NCBI GenBank assembly: GCA_039679855.1
Contig: JBDKUE010000121.1
Location: 1 to 64,000 of the forward strand
Source of the DNA: UBA5314 sp039679855
GTDB lineage: Bacteria > Bacillota > Syntrophomonadia > Syntrophomonadales > Syntrophomonadaceae
Direction of reading: 5' to 3'
DNA: 64,000 nucleotides
Shown here piece after piece: positions 25,117 through 33,858 of this stretch. Both the position numbers and the translations under genes were made by a program. The notes under the pieces were generated by a model. The model ran no database searches and had not been told where the DNA came from. It saw nothing but the letters and a program-made list of their open reading frames with translations. The first letter of the stretch is position 1, and each line of letters begins with the position of its first letter.

Positions 25117-25413
25117 TAGTACTCTATTAACCCTAAAACTTTAGTTACCACCGGCCAAATTTCCGCAGGGCTTCGTTGTCGCCAATCGCAATACGTCCAT
25201 TATAACTCATTTGACGCCCACTGACGGGCTAATGCTGCGATGGCAGGACGCCATGGAGCCGTGAGACGCCCAGGGAGGGGCTAATGCGGCGACGTTTATG
25301 GACGAACTAGTGCAGCGATACCAGGACGGTAAAGAGCTGCCGGTGGCAGTGCGCCGAGGAGCCGCCAAAAATTTTTCTCGGCGGAAACAAAACTTTTAGG
25401 GTTAACAGAGTAC
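25117..25413. repeat. MITE-like element, copy 2 (about three internal units)
   Basis: About 297 bp with well-preserved terminal inverted repeats: TAGTACTCTATTAACCCTAA at the left and its near complement ending GTTAACAGAGTAC at the right, with further matching CTAAAAC/GTTTTAG. The shared core lies near 25165-25210. Internal units: 25213-25264 (52 bp), a truncated 26-bp unit at 25265-25290, and a diverged longer unit at 25291-25366. It occupies nearly all of the 375-bp gap between fhs and spmB. No gene is seen in it. Confidence 0.85.
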
Positions 25414-25437
25414 TCTTTGACTGTATTTTCGAAAACT

Positions 25438-25974
25438 TCAGCCAAAAATCCGGTGGCATATGTAAAGGGCGGCCAGAAAGCCACTGATGTCCGCGGTAAG
25501 GCCGGTTATTACCGAATAGCGAAATTTTTTAACTCCGACTGCGCCAAAATAAATAGTCAAAACAAAAAAGGTAGTGTCAGTAGTTCCCTGCATAACCGAG
25601 GCCAGGCGGCCAATAAACGAATCAGGACCGTAAACTTTCATCAATTCCGCAGATAGCCCTAATACCGCGCTTCCCGAAAGGGGCCGCATAAAAGCCAGGA
25701 GGAGTATTTCCGGTGGAGCTCCAATATAACTGGTTACCGGAGCCAAAGCCTGACTGACCAGCTCCAATGCTCCTGAGGCGCGAAAAACCGATATAGCCAC
25801 CAGCATGCCTACCAGAAAGGGGATAATCTTTACCGCCGTGGCAAACCCTTCCTGGGCGCCCTCAACGAAGGCTTCATATACCGGCACTTTACGAAAGAAA
25901 CCATAGAGCGGAATTATAAGGAGCAGCACGGGAATAGCCCACCGGGACACTTGAGTCAGTATGGAATAGAGCAT
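25438..25974 (-). CDS. spmB: Spore maturation protein B
   Basis: A 178-residue membrane protein with several hydrophobic helices (ILTQVSRWAIPVLLLIIPLYG, AVKIIPFLVGMLVAISVF). The AFMRPLSGSAVLGLSAELM and QGTTDTTFFVLTIYFGAVGVKKFRYS segments are typical of SpmB. With SpmA it is needed for proper dehydration of the spore core and belongs to the nucleoside-recognition (Gate) family. Its start shares one base with the spmA stop (TGATG). Confidence 0.93.
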   Translation of the reverse strand: MLYSILTQVSRWAIPVLLLIIPLYGFFRKVPVYEAFVEGAQEGFATAVKIIPFLVGMLVAISVFRASGALELVSQALAPVTSYIGAPPEILLLAFMRPLSGSAVLGLSAELMKVYGPDSFIGRLASVMQGTTDTTFFVLTIYFGAVGVKKFRYSVITGLTADISGFLAALYICHRIFG

Positions 25975-26564
25975 CAGGGCTTCCTCCAGCGGCTGAAACG
26001 GCGAAACCAGTAATCAAGCGACACGGCTATCACCATGGATATCGAGGTGGCAAAAATGCAAGGACCGACGATTTCCACCGGATTGGCTGAATTGTAGGAC
26101 AGGCGGACTCCTATGATAGTTGCCGGTAAGAGGGTGATGCAGGAGGTATTCAAGGCCAAAAACGTACACATGGCGGTGGAAGCTTCTTCTCTTCCTCCAT
26201 TTAATTCCTGCAGGTTTTTCATAGCCCTCATGCCAAAAGGGGTGGCAGCATTGCCCAATCCCAGTATATTGGCGCTTAAATTTAGAATAATGGCCCCCAT
26301 GGCCGGGTGGCGCGGCGGTACACCGGGAAACAGCCGTATCATTACCGGCCGCAGCAGGCGGGCCAAGGCCTGCACCATCCCGCCTCGCTCCGCTATGCGC
26401 ATGATCCCCAGCCACAATGCCATTACCCCAATTAAGTCAAAACATACCTGGACTGCATCACGGGCAGATTTCAATGCCGCGTCGGTTACGGCATCTATAT
26501 TTCCTGTAGCGGCTGCCACAATAATTCCTGCCGCCAGCAGTACCAGCCAGATTACGTTGAGCAT
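25974..26564 (-). CDS. spmA: Spore maturation protein A
   Basis: A 196-residue membrane protein, partner of SpmB. LNLSANILGLGNAATPFGMRAMKNLQELN is the characteristic Gate-domain motif, flanked by hydrophobic helices at both ends. Translationally coupled to spmB by a one-base overlap. The genes lie downstream of ytfJ and scpAB, as in other spore-formers, separated from ytfJ by a palindromic repeat. Confidence 0.94.
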   Translation of the reverse strand: MLNVIWLVLLAAGIIVAAATGNIDAVTDAALKSARDAVQVCFDLIGVMALWLGIMRIAERGGMVQALARLLRPVMIRLFPGVPPRHPAMGAIILNLSANILGLGNAATPFGMRAMKNLQELNGGREEASTAMCTFLALNTSCITLLPATIIGVRLSYNSANPVEIVGPCIFATSISMVIAVSLDYWFRRFSRWRKP

Positions 26565-26676
26565 TATTATCCCTCCATTAGGCCGGTTTCTGAAGGGTAT
26601 GAATGCTCATTATTAATTAGAACAACCTGGGGATTAACAGGAGGATGAGCTGGCGCAACAGAGGGCGTGTGTGACG

Positions 26677-26742
26677 TGTGACAGGGGGACGTTCTTTCTG
26701 TAACGCGAGATTCGTGTTACAGAAGAGCGTCCCCCTGTCACA
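26677..26742. repeat. Long palindrome, REP-like element
   Basis: Perfect 15-bp arms (TGTGACAGGGGGACG and its reverse complement) frame an imperfect inner stem (TTCTGTAAC/GTGTTACAGAA) with a short loop. Total length is 66 bp. There is no T-tract on either side, so it is not a simple terminator. It lies between ytfJ and spmA and would form a stable hairpin in the shared mRNA, possibly affecting stability or partial termination. Only one copy is seen in the window. Confidence 0.75.
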
Positions 26743-26760
26743 GCGCTGCAAAATCTGGCT

Positions 26761-27192
26761 TTATTGAAATTCTTTGTGCTCTGACCGGTCGCTTCCTCTG
26801 GTAGTGTGCCGCAAAGCGTTCTCCAATTTGTCCATTATCTGGGGAGCGATGTCTACGATGCGCTCGGCCAGGTGGTTTCCGCTCACGGAAATCAGGCGCA
26901 CATCACTTAAACGACATACTAAAAAGCCTATTGGCCTCACCGACACTCCGGCTCCGCTGCCCCCCGCAAAGGGCATTTCTGAACTCTTGCCGTTCAGATT
27001 GATCTCATACTCGCCTCCCCCGGCGGCAAACCCGCAGGCCACCTGGGATATAGGGATGATTACTGTTCCGTCATTGGTTTCTACAGCATCACCCACTACC
27101 GTATTGACATCCACCATCTCCTTGATGCTCTGCATAGCTGTTTTCATAAGGCCTTCAATAGGATGGCTGTTTTTCTCTTCCTGGGCCTCCAT
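26761..27192 (-). CDS. ytfJ: Sporulation protein YtfJ/GerW family
   Basis: A 143-residue soluble protein. HPIEGLMKTAMQSIKEMVDVNTVVGDAVETNDGTVIIPISQVACGFAAGGGEY and GGGSGAGVSVRPIGFLV-like segments define the family, which in Bacillus is made in the forespore and affects spore germination. Lies 5 nt after a DUF2953 gene, the usual partner. Confidence 0.9.
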   Translation of the reverse strand: MEAQEEKNSHPIEGLMKTAMQSIKEMVDVNTVVGDAVETNDGTVIIPISQVACGFAAGGGEYEINLNGKSSEMPFAGGSGAGVSVRPIGFLVCRLSDVRLISVSGNHLAERIVDIAPQIMDKLENALRHTTRGSDRSEHKEFQ

Positions 27193-27196
27193 TTAT

Positions 27197-27796
27197 TCAC
27201 CCCCGAGTTTGGTTTAATGCAGGACTACCGGCGCCCCGCCGTTCAGCGGCTTTCAACACCAGCAGGTAAACTATCATAAAAATAATATGCACCAACCTGA
27301 TTTTGAATATGCAGTGCAAGCGGCTCTCAAAACTTTTTTCTGAAAAATCCGGCTTGATATTCAGATCGAGCTGTTGCAGCCTGGCCTGGCGGCTGAGCCA
27401 GCTTACCACCCACCCCTTAAAAGCCCACAACGCTCCATTTAACAGGGCAGTCCCCATCGCGTCTCCCATGCCGACAACGCTTTTCCATTCCAGGCGCTGG
27501 ATGACCAGCATCTTTAACACCAGCCTGGCTTTATTCATTCCAGCCACAGCTCGTTCCATTAAATCGCCCTTTGAATACTGGCACAAGGAAACAAGTCCCT
27601 CCAACGGCAGACTTGAAAGAGATGATTTTACGCTGGCTAGACGTCGATTCTTAAACCAGGGGTTGAAAAGGTCGACAGTGAGACAGGGCTGGTCGTTTTC
27701 CCAGAATAAATGGGCTTCCAGAATTCCTTTTATACTTATAAATAGCGAAGCCGCCACAATGATCAGGGCGGCTGACATAAAAAGCCGGATCAACAA
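27197..27796 (-). CDS. DUF2953-family membrane protein
   Basis: A 199-residue protein with a helix at the N-terminus (IRLFMSAALIIVAASLFISI) and another near the C-terminus (VHIIFMIVYLLVLKAA). Between them are FNPWFKNRR and VGMGDAMGTALLNGALWAFKG, the patterns of the DUF2953 family, which pairs with ytfJ in spore-formers. Molecular function is unknown. Confidence 0.8.
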   Translation of the reverse strand: MLIRLFMSAALIIVAASLFISIKGILEAHLFWENDQPCLTVDLFNPWFKNRRLASVKSSLSSLPLEGLVSLCQYSKGDLMERAVAGMNKARLVLKMLVIQRLEWKSVVGMGDAMGTALLNGALWAFKGWVVSWLSRQARLQQLDLNIKPDFSEKSFESRLHCIFKIRLVHIIFMIVYLLVLKAAERRGAGSPALNQTRG

Positions 27797-27849
27797 GGCA
27801 TAATCTCCCGTTTTTCCCTATTCTGCCCTGACCCGGTCGGTTTATACCA

Positions 27850-28410
27850 CTATATGGTATCTATTAACTTCTGGATGTAGGTTTCAATCTCCTCAACTAT
27901 CTTATACATTTCATCATCAACCGTAAAATTGGACCGCCCCAGGCGAAAGGTCGGACAATGCAGATTGTAGTCGAGTATCTTTTTAGATAAAATCTCCAGG
28001 TGCTCGCGGCTTTCGCTGTAAAAGGCCGCCTTCCTTTTATCAAAGCGGTGCAGTGTTGAATTGCTGCGTTTCTCGCTATAGGTCATACGCGTATAGCGTT
28101 TAAAGGCTTCCACACTACTGCGCAGCTTTGACTGCCCGGCGTCGATCTCTTTACCCAGTTCCACCCAATAGGGCGCGAAATCGTTGTCTTTGAGTATCTT
28201 GATTACCATCCGCATTTCGGGTGGTTCATAGGGGTTTTCATCAAAATTGAGCGGTTTTCCCGAACCCTCCAGGTTGTTGAAGTCGCCGCGTTTCATGGCT
28301 TTTTCAATCTGTCCTTCAACCAGATCCTGGGTGCTGCTCATATAGCGGGCTAATCGCTTGGCCTTTTGGGCCTTAATCATTATCTCTTCTTCGATTGATT
28401 TGTCGGACAT
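27850..28410 (-). CDS. DUF1992 (DnaJ-homologue C28-like) protein
   Basis: A 186-residue protein with the DUF1992 core VEGQIEKAMKRGDFNNLEGSGKPLNFDENPYEPPEMRMVIKILKDNDFAPYWVELGKEI (about 32-90). In eukaryotes this domain is in DNAJC28; here there is no J domain. The C-terminal half is charged and helical. Its start overlaps scpB by 38 nt, which suggests translational coupling with the chromosome-condensation genes. Function unknown. Confidence 0.8.
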   Translation of the reverse strand: MSDKSIEEEIMIKAQKAKRLARYMSSTQDLVEGQIEKAMKRGDFNNLEGSGKPLNFDENPYEPPEMRMVIKILKDNDFAPYWVELGKEIDAGQSKLRSSVEAFKRYTRMTYSEKRSNSTLHRFDKRKAAFYSESREHLEILSKKILDYNLHCPTFRLGRSNFTVDDEMYKIVEEIETYIQKLIDTI

Positions 28411-28927
28411 TCTTTTTATCCTCCTCCAACCTGGGCAGATCCTTTAATCCCGCCAGACCAAAGATGCGTAAAAATTCCTGCGTCGTAGCGTAGATGAGCG
28501 GCTTCCCCAAAACGGCCTTATGACCGGCCTCGCAAATAAGCCCCTTGTCCAGCAGATGATTCAAAACCTTATCCGATTTGACTCCCCGGATGCTTTCGAT
28601 CTCGGTCCTGGTTACCGGCTGCTGGTAGGCGATCAAGGCCAGTGTTTCCATGGCTGCCGGAGAAAGGCGCCGCTGCACGGTTTTATTCATACGGGCTAAA
28701 AAATCGGAATACTCCGCCCGGCTGCACATCAGATAGGTATAATCCTCGAAGACTATCTGCAGTCCACGTTTCTTTTCATTATACTCCATCACCAATTCCT
28801 GCATAATTCCTTTAAGGTCCAGTAATGGCACGTCCAGGATCTCCACCAGTTCATCGATGGGCACCTGCTCTCCCCTGACAAACAACACCGCTTCAGCGGC
28901 CGCTTTTATCTCATCCCTCATCAACAT
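28373..28927 (-). CDS. scpB: Segregation and condensation protein B
   Basis: A 184-residue winged-helix protein that pairs with ScpA and SMC to organise the chromosome. Motifs include EAVLFVRGEQVPIDELVEIL, METLALIAYQQPVTRTEIESIRGV and GHKAVLGKPLIYATTQEFLRIFGL. It overlaps scpA by 17 nt and DUF1992 by 38 nt. Confidence 0.94.
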   Translation of the reverse strand: MLMRDEIKAAAEAVLFVRGEQVPIDELVEILDVPLLDLKGIMQELVMEYNEKKRGLQIVFEDYTYLMCSRAEYSDFLARMNKTVQRRLSPAAMETLALIAYQQPVTRTEIESIRGVKSDKVLNHLLDKGLICEAGHKAVLGKPLIYATTQEFLRIFGLAGLKDLPRLEEDKKNVRQINRRRDND

Positions 28928-29642
28928 CTTCGTTCCCCACCCGTAGTAAGATTCTTATGTCCCCAAAGGTTTCTTCCTGGCGGGCCGCCACCTTTTGCTG
29001 GCGAACCAGTTCTAGGAGGGCCAGGAACAAACCCAGCAGCTCCCTTCTGCGCACGGCCCGGGCAAACAACTCAACAAAGCTTATACTGCCCTCTTTTTCA
29101 TTGAGGACCTGTAATATCTCATCCATTTTTTCATGAACATTGACATCTTCCTGGGGAATGTGCATCTGAGGCTCTTCTTCTTCAAACCTCTCCAGGACCG
29201 CCTGGTAGGCTTTCACCAGCAGGCGCAATTCCGCGTGTAATACTTCATTTTCACCTGCAAAAGCATCCCGGTTGCCAAAAAAGACTCGTTTTGTTTTTCC
29301 CATTTGCAGGTTTACGAGCTGTTCGGCGGCTTCCTTGTACTTCCGGTACTGCTGCAGCTTCTGGACCAGCTCTTCACGCGGGTCTTCCTCAGCTTCCTCT
29401 TCCAGTCCCGGTGCCGCCGGCAGCAGCATACGGGCTTTCAGATGCAGCAAATAGGAGGCCATTACCAGGAAATCGCCCATCATATCCAGTTGATATTCGC
29501 CGCTGCGCTCCAGATAAGCCATAAACTGTTCGCTTAACAGGGCCACCGGTATGTCATAGATGTCTACCTGGTTTTCGTCGATCAGATAGAGCAGAAGATC
29601 CATCGGCCCGTGAAAAGCCTCCAGGTCAACCATGTAACCCAT
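28911..29642 (-). CDS. scpA: Segregation and condensation protein A
   Basis: A 243-residue kleisin. FHGPMDLLLYLIDENQVDIYDIPVALLSEQF at the N-terminus and the C-terminal winged-helix part (ISFVELFARAVRRRELLGLFLALLELVRQQKVAARQEE) are diagnostic. A middle acidic region (about 80-100) links the domains. Forms the condensin-like complex with SMC and ScpB. Confidence 0.94.
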   Translation of the reverse strand: MGYMVDLEAFHGPMDLLLYLIDENQVDIYDIPVALLSEQFMAYLERSGEYQLDMMGDFLVMASYLLHLKARMLLPAAPGLEEEAEEDPREELVQKLQQYRKYKEAAEQLVNLQMGKTKRVFFGNRDAFAGENEVLHAELRLLVKAYQAVLERFEEEEPQMHIPQEDVNVHEKMDEILQVLNEKEGSISFVELFARAVRRRELLGLFLALLELVRQQKVAARQEETFGDIRILLRVGNEDVDEG

Positions 29643-29657
29643 GCCCGCCCTCCCCGG

Positions 29658-30302
29658 TTAGAATAGAGGCACACCAAGTATTCCAGCAAAAAGCCGCACC
29701 ACCGGCAGTAAAATCTGACCGGTGATGTTGGTCATAATCAACAAAAGCAGTATAACGAAGCCATAGGGTTCCAGGGAATAGATAAAACGCGCTCCTGAAT
29801 CGGGCAGAATTCCCGCCAGGATCTTGGATCCATCCAGGGGAGGCACCGGTATAAGGTTAAAAACGGCCAGGATAAGGTTGATATAGACCAGCCACAGCAC
29901 GATAAGCTGCAGCCAGGTAGCCCAATCGGAACCCTTGATTCCGGAAAGAGCATGAAAAATAACCGCACCGATACAAGCGACTATAAGATTCATTATAGGC
30001 CCGGCCAGAGACACCAACATCATTCCCTTTTTAACACCCATCTTCTGAAAACGATAGGGGTTGACCTGAACCGGCTTGGCCCAGCCAAAACGGAACAGGG
30101 CTATCATCAAAAACCCCAGCCAATCAATATGGGGCAGCGGGTTAAGAGTCAGTCGCCCCTGTTCATGGGGTGTGGGGTCCCCCAGCCAATCCGCTACCCG
30201 GCCATGGGCGTATTCGTGCAGAACCAGCCCCAATAAAATACCGGGCAGGGAAATTAGAAAAGTCAGCAACCATCCGGAAAAATCATTTACTATCTGGCTC
30301 AA
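29658..30302 (-). CDS. Site-2 protease family membrane metallopeptidase (M50)
   Basis: A 214-residue multi-pass protein with the zinc motif HEYAHGRVADWLGD (about 29-42) and the later NLIPVPPLDGSKIL motif, whose Asp completes the zinc site. Five or more hydrophobic helices are evident. This is the small YwhC-like group of S2P peptidases without a PDZ domain. Substrate unknown; it is regularly next to scpAB in Firmicutes. Its first 20 nt overlap the nucleotidyltransferase gene. Confidence 0.9.
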   Translation of the reverse strand: MSQIVNDFSGWLLTFLISLPGILLGLVLHEYAHGRVADWLGDPTPHEQGRLTLNPLPHIDWLGFLMIALFRFGWAKPVQVNPYRFQKMGVKKGMMLVSLAGPIMNLIVACIGAVIFHALSGIKGSDWATWLQLIVLWLVYINLILAVFNLIPVPPLDGSKILAGILPDSGARFIYSLEPYGFVILLLLIMTNITGQILLPVVRLFAGILGVPLF

Positions 30303-32919
30303 AGGATAAGCCCTCCTCTAACCATTTGTTGAGCATGTTGATCTCGCCTTCCCGGTTGTTAATTATCCCGTCCAGGCGCAGTTTATACAATTCCTTAAGT
30401 ATATAACTGTATTGCGGCCCTGGCTTTACTCCGGCCTTTTTGAGATCGTTGCCACCTAACGCCACCTGCACCCTTTCCTTGGCGTCCAGATAGGCAACCA
30501 GACGGTCCCAAATTTCTTCACTGCGGATGGACAGCAGCAGGAATACTATGCTCTCAGGATGCCAACCATCCAGAACTTCATCCAGAGTGCTGGGACGGGC
30601 GTCCGGGTCTTCAAGCCTGGCCAAAACCTGAGCCACTCCTCTGGAATCCATTATGCATTCCTGGGCGTAGCCGCTCAAGCGAAATCGCTCGACAAGAGAA
30701 CTCATAGCCTCATTGCCGAGATGTGCTACAATAACCATGATGTATACTATCCATGGTTTTAAGGCCCCTCTGAGGTATCTCTCCTGCCACCAGACGCTGA
30801 TTATGGAAACCCGGCGCAGGGTAGTGAGATCGACATCCCGCAGATCCACTTCGGGTAAAATGTACTTCCATACCCCTATTTCACACATTCGCAATAACGA
30901 TGGAACTGGGTCCTTTTCCCCCAGGATCAAAATAAGTTCCTGCAGGATCCTCTTGTAAGAGAGTTTTCCCAGCAGGCGCCTCTCAATAGCGTCCTGGGCA
31001 AATCGCAGGGTGTCAGCTTCGATTTGGAAGCCATAGCGCTGTTCAAAGCGGATAGCCCTTAAGATTCGAGTAGGGTCTTCTACAAAGCTAAAGTTGTACA
31101 ATATTCTTATGCAGCCCTGTTCCAGGTCCTTGCGTCCCCCAAAATAGTCGATAAGGTCTCCCCTACAATCATGATTCAGGGAGACAGCCAGGGTGTTAAT
31201 AGTAAAGTCCCGGCGGTAGAGGTCTTCTCTCATAGACGATCTCTCCACTTTGGGCAGTGCGGCGGGGAATTCATAATATTCGGTTCTAGCGGTAGCCACA
31301 TCAATTTTGCTGCCATCTGGCAGGATGACCACTCCCGTGCCAAACCGATCGTGCACCCTCTCTTTGGCCCCCAGATGGCTGGCCAGGGCCCGCGTAAAAG
31401 CGGCTCCTTCCCCTTCTACCACCAGGTCTACGTCAAAATTGGGAACCTTGAGCAGCAGATCACGCACAAAGCCGCCCACACAGTAGACCCGAAAGCCCAG
31501 CTCGTCAGCCAATTGCCCGGCCAGGTTCAATATTGCCATCAGACGCGAAGGGAGTCGCTCCTGCATCAGTCTTTCCAGATTATAGCCCTCTTTTTCGTCT
31601 TTGGCGTAGAGCACTTCGTGGTCTTCCGGGTAATCCTTGCCATGCATGGTCCGTAATATGTCGGTCCGTGATACTATGCCGACCAGTCTGCCGTTTACCA
31701 GCACCGGCAGCCGGCCAATATCCTTCTCTACCATCATTTGCTGAACGTCGGCTACCGGGGTGTTAGGTTCCACGGTAATTACCCGGGTGCTCATAAAGCC
31801 TTTCACCGGAGCGTGGTCCAGGTTGTGGATCCGCGCTTTATCAACATCCCGGCGGGATATAACCCCCACCATTTTATTGTTTTCAACCACCGGCATCCCG
31901 GTATGCCCGTAGCGCAGCATGATTTTTCCCGCTTCTTCCATAGTAATGGTGGTGGGAACCGTTTTAACCGGTGAAGACATGATGTCCCCGGCCAGAAGGC
32001 CTGGTGTTACCCCGTCTCCCAGAGCTTCAATAATGGCCGCCACAACTTCTTCGGCATTGCGTCCTTTTACCACTGCCGAGGCGGCTTTTTCATGCCCCCT
32101 GCCTCCCAGAGGCTTTAAAATATCGTTTACCTTTAGATTGGAAGTGCGGCTTCTAGCCACTACATTCAATTTCCCCTCCATCTTGGCTATGGTAAAAATG
32201 ACGTCACTGTTTTCTATTTCAAACAAACGGTAGGTCACCGCATCCAGGCCCGGTATGAAAGTCAGCGGTTCGGCCAGAGCGACAACTATATCCATGTTTT
32301 TGATACGGTAATGACGGGAACTGTTGAGAAGTTCCTGCAGAAGCTGCCTCTGCCCGCTGGAAAATGGCTGTTCAATAAAATTGGCCACCACGGCCAGATT
32401 GGCTCCCCGGCTCAGCAGGTAGGCTACCGCTGATACGTCGCGCGGGGTTGTGGAAGTGAATATGAGGCTGCCGGTGTCTTCATAGATGCCCAGAGCCAGG
32501 ATGGTAGCGTCAAAGGCGCTTATTTTTATCTGCCGCTCTATGATATGCTCGACCAGGATGGTGGTTGCGGCCCCTATGGTCTCTATTTCCAAATGGTCCC
32601 CGGTCAGATCGTCCGGCGAGGGAGGATGATGATCATAGATGCAGCGAGCCATGTCGGGACGCCTGGCCAGATGGGCCAGATCTCCCAACCGGTTGGCATT
32701 GGCCGTGTCTACGATGATCATTTTTTGCACCTGATCTATATCAACCTGGTGGGGAGAATAGATCATCAAGGAATCTTTGTATAAGGCCATAAACTGTTTA
32801 ACATTTTTGGAAAGGGTCCCCGAAAATACCTTTACCGCAGAAGGAAAAAGCTTTCCCGCAGCCACCATTGAGGCCAAACCGTCAAAATCCAAGGCATTGT
32901 GTGAAGTAATAATTTCCAC
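30283..32919 (-). CDS. DHH-CBS-tRNA nucleotidyltransferase fusion
   Basis: An 878-residue three-part protein. Residues 1-300 are a DHH phosphodiesterase-like domain (SHNALDFDGLASM, DTANANRLGD, YDHHPP at 95-100, then DHHA1 with GGRGHEKAASA). Residues about 310-430 are a CBS pair (IMSSPVKTVPTTITMEEA and FMSTRVITVEPNTPVADV). Residues about 470-870 are a class II nucleotidyltransferase: VYCVGGFVRDLLLKVPNFDVDLVVEGEG holds the catalytic DxD. Relatives are described as A-adding enzymes that finish the tRNA CCA tail; CC-adding activity would need another protein. The DHH part may act on nanoRNA or a nucleotide. Confidence 0.9.
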   Translation of the reverse strand: MEIITSHNALDFDGLASMVAAGKLFPSAVKVFSGTLSKNVKQFMALYKDSLMIYSPHQVDIDQVQKMIIVDTANANRLGDLAHLARRPDMARCIYDHHPPSPDDLTGDHLEIETIGAATTILVEHIIERQIKISAFDATILALGIYEDTGSLIFTSTTPRDVSAVAYLLSRGANLAVVANFIEQPFSSGQRQLLQELLNSSRHYRIKNMDIVVALAEPLTFIPGLDAVTYRLFEIENSDVIFTIAKMEGKLNVVARSRTSNLKVNDILKPLGGRGHEKAASAVVKGRNAEEVVAAIIEALGDGVTPGLLAGDIMSSPVKTVPTTITMEEAGKIMLRYGHTGMPVVENNKMVGVISRRDVDKARIHNLDHAPVKGFMSTRVITVEPNTPVADVQQMMVEKDIGRLPVLVNGRLVGIVSRTDILRTMHGKDYPEDHEVLYAKDEKEGYNLERLMQERLPSRLMAILNLAGQLADELGFRVYCVGGFVRDLLLKVPNFDVDLVVEGEGAAFTRALASHLGAKERVHDRFGTGVVILPDGSKIDVATARTEYYEFPAALPKVERSSMREDLYRRDFTINTLAVSLNHDCRGDLIDYFGGRKDLEQGCIRILYNFSFVEDPTRILRAIRFEQRYGFQIEADTLRFAQDAIERRLLGKLSYKRILQELILILGEKDPVPSLLRMCEIGVWKYILPEVDLRDVDLTTLRRVSIISVWWQERYLRGALKPWIVYIMVIVAHLGNEAMSSLVERFRLSGYAQECIMDSRGVAQVLARLEDPDARPSTLDEVLDGWHPESIVFLLLSIRSEEIWDRLVAYLDAKERVQVALGGNDLKKAGVKPGPQYSYILKELYKLRLDGIINNREGEINMLNKWLEEGLSFEPDSK

Positions 32920-32937
32920 TACTGGTCCTCCACGTCT

Positions 32938-33858
32938 TTAGATAAAAGAATTATAGCACATAAAACAGTCCCACATTTTACCATGAGATTTTAAAACCTC
33001 TTCTGGCTCAATCCTTCCTGCCAGGGCCTTAAGCTCATCCGGGTTTTTATGCAGGCCTTTTTCCGTTATCACCCCGAAAAGACAGTCGAATGGAATTGCT
33101 TGAAAACCGTCCTGGAGCTTCCCAGGTTCTGCCTGTCGGGAAATTTTGACGGTTTCCAATAAAGCGATTACCGGCACCCGGGGCGGGCAAGATACAGCCG
33201 CCATCGCCAGCTCACGACTAGGGCAGCCGTTTATAAGAGTGCCGTCAGGAAAAAGGGTGTCTGCTCCCAGTAACACCTGGTCCGTCCCGGGCAGATACTT
33301 TACGGTTTCAGCATCCCGGATAAGACGGCTTTCAATCCCTCTCTCCATAAGTTCCTGGTACATATGGGCGCCATAACAGCAGTCCTGCCAGCAAGATTCC
33401 AGGATAAGGATTGAAAAATGGGTGCCCTGTTGATGAGCCTGTTGCAGGGTTCGTAAAACTGTCGAACTGAAACTGCAGGTCATTATGGTTGAGCCGTCCT
33501 CTATCGACCGGACCGCGTTGGCGATCACGAGACGGCTGACCTCCTGGCAATAACGGTTAAGAAGCCCGGCTTTTTCTTTCGCTTGTTCACGAATGGTTTC
33601 ATTAGCCGCAGAAGCGTCCATAAGAGTTAGATATTTTCTAAACCTGTTCATTACATTATTTATATTTACCATGCTGGGACGGGCGTCCGCCATCTCAGCA
33701 GCCAAACTGTCCAATTGGGAAATGATGGTTCTTTCATGGTTGTCTGGCCATACCCGGGCTGCATCCTGTAATATCTCCAGGGCAATGGTAAGAAGTTGAC
33801 TGGCCCCGTGGCGGCGGTCTGCTTTATACTGCTCAATTCGCTGACCGATATCGTTCAT
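32938..33858 (-). CDS. eIF2B/ribose-1,5-bisphosphate isomerase-like protein
   Basis: A 306-residue member of the IF-2B family. The C-terminal half has LLGADTLFPDGTLINGCPSRELAMAA, the family signature, and TIMTCSFSSTVLRTL in the middle matches the sugar-binding loop. The N-terminal helical region is family-typical. Archaeal and bacterial relatives isomerise ribose-1,5-bisphosphate or methylthioribose-1-phosphate; the substrate here is not evident. It overlaps the preceding Nudix gene by 4 nt, so a nucleotide-sugar salvage link is an inference. Confidence 0.8.
   Translation of the reverse strand: MNDIGQRIEQYKADRRHGASQLLTIALEILQDAARVWPDNHERTIISQLDSLAAEMADARPSMVNINNVMNRFRKYLTLMDASAANETIREQAKEKAGLLNRYCQEVSRLVIANAVRSIEDGSTIMTCSFSSTVLRTLQQAHQQGTHFSILILESCWQDCCYGAHMYQELMERGIESRLIRDAETVKYLPGTDQVLLGADTLFPDGTLINGCPSRELAMAAVSCPPRVPVIALLETVKISRQAEPGKLQDGFQAIPFDCLFGVITEKGLHKNPDELKALAGRIEPEEVLKSHGKMWDCFMCYNSFI

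Noticed and set aside
24601..25119. Plus-strand frame opposite the start of fhs
   Set aside because: Antisense to the conserved P-loop region of formate-THF ligase.
25296..25484. Minus-strand frame of 62 codons across the end of MITE copy 2
   Set aside because: It spans the repeat and the end of spmB in another frame and has no supporting signal.
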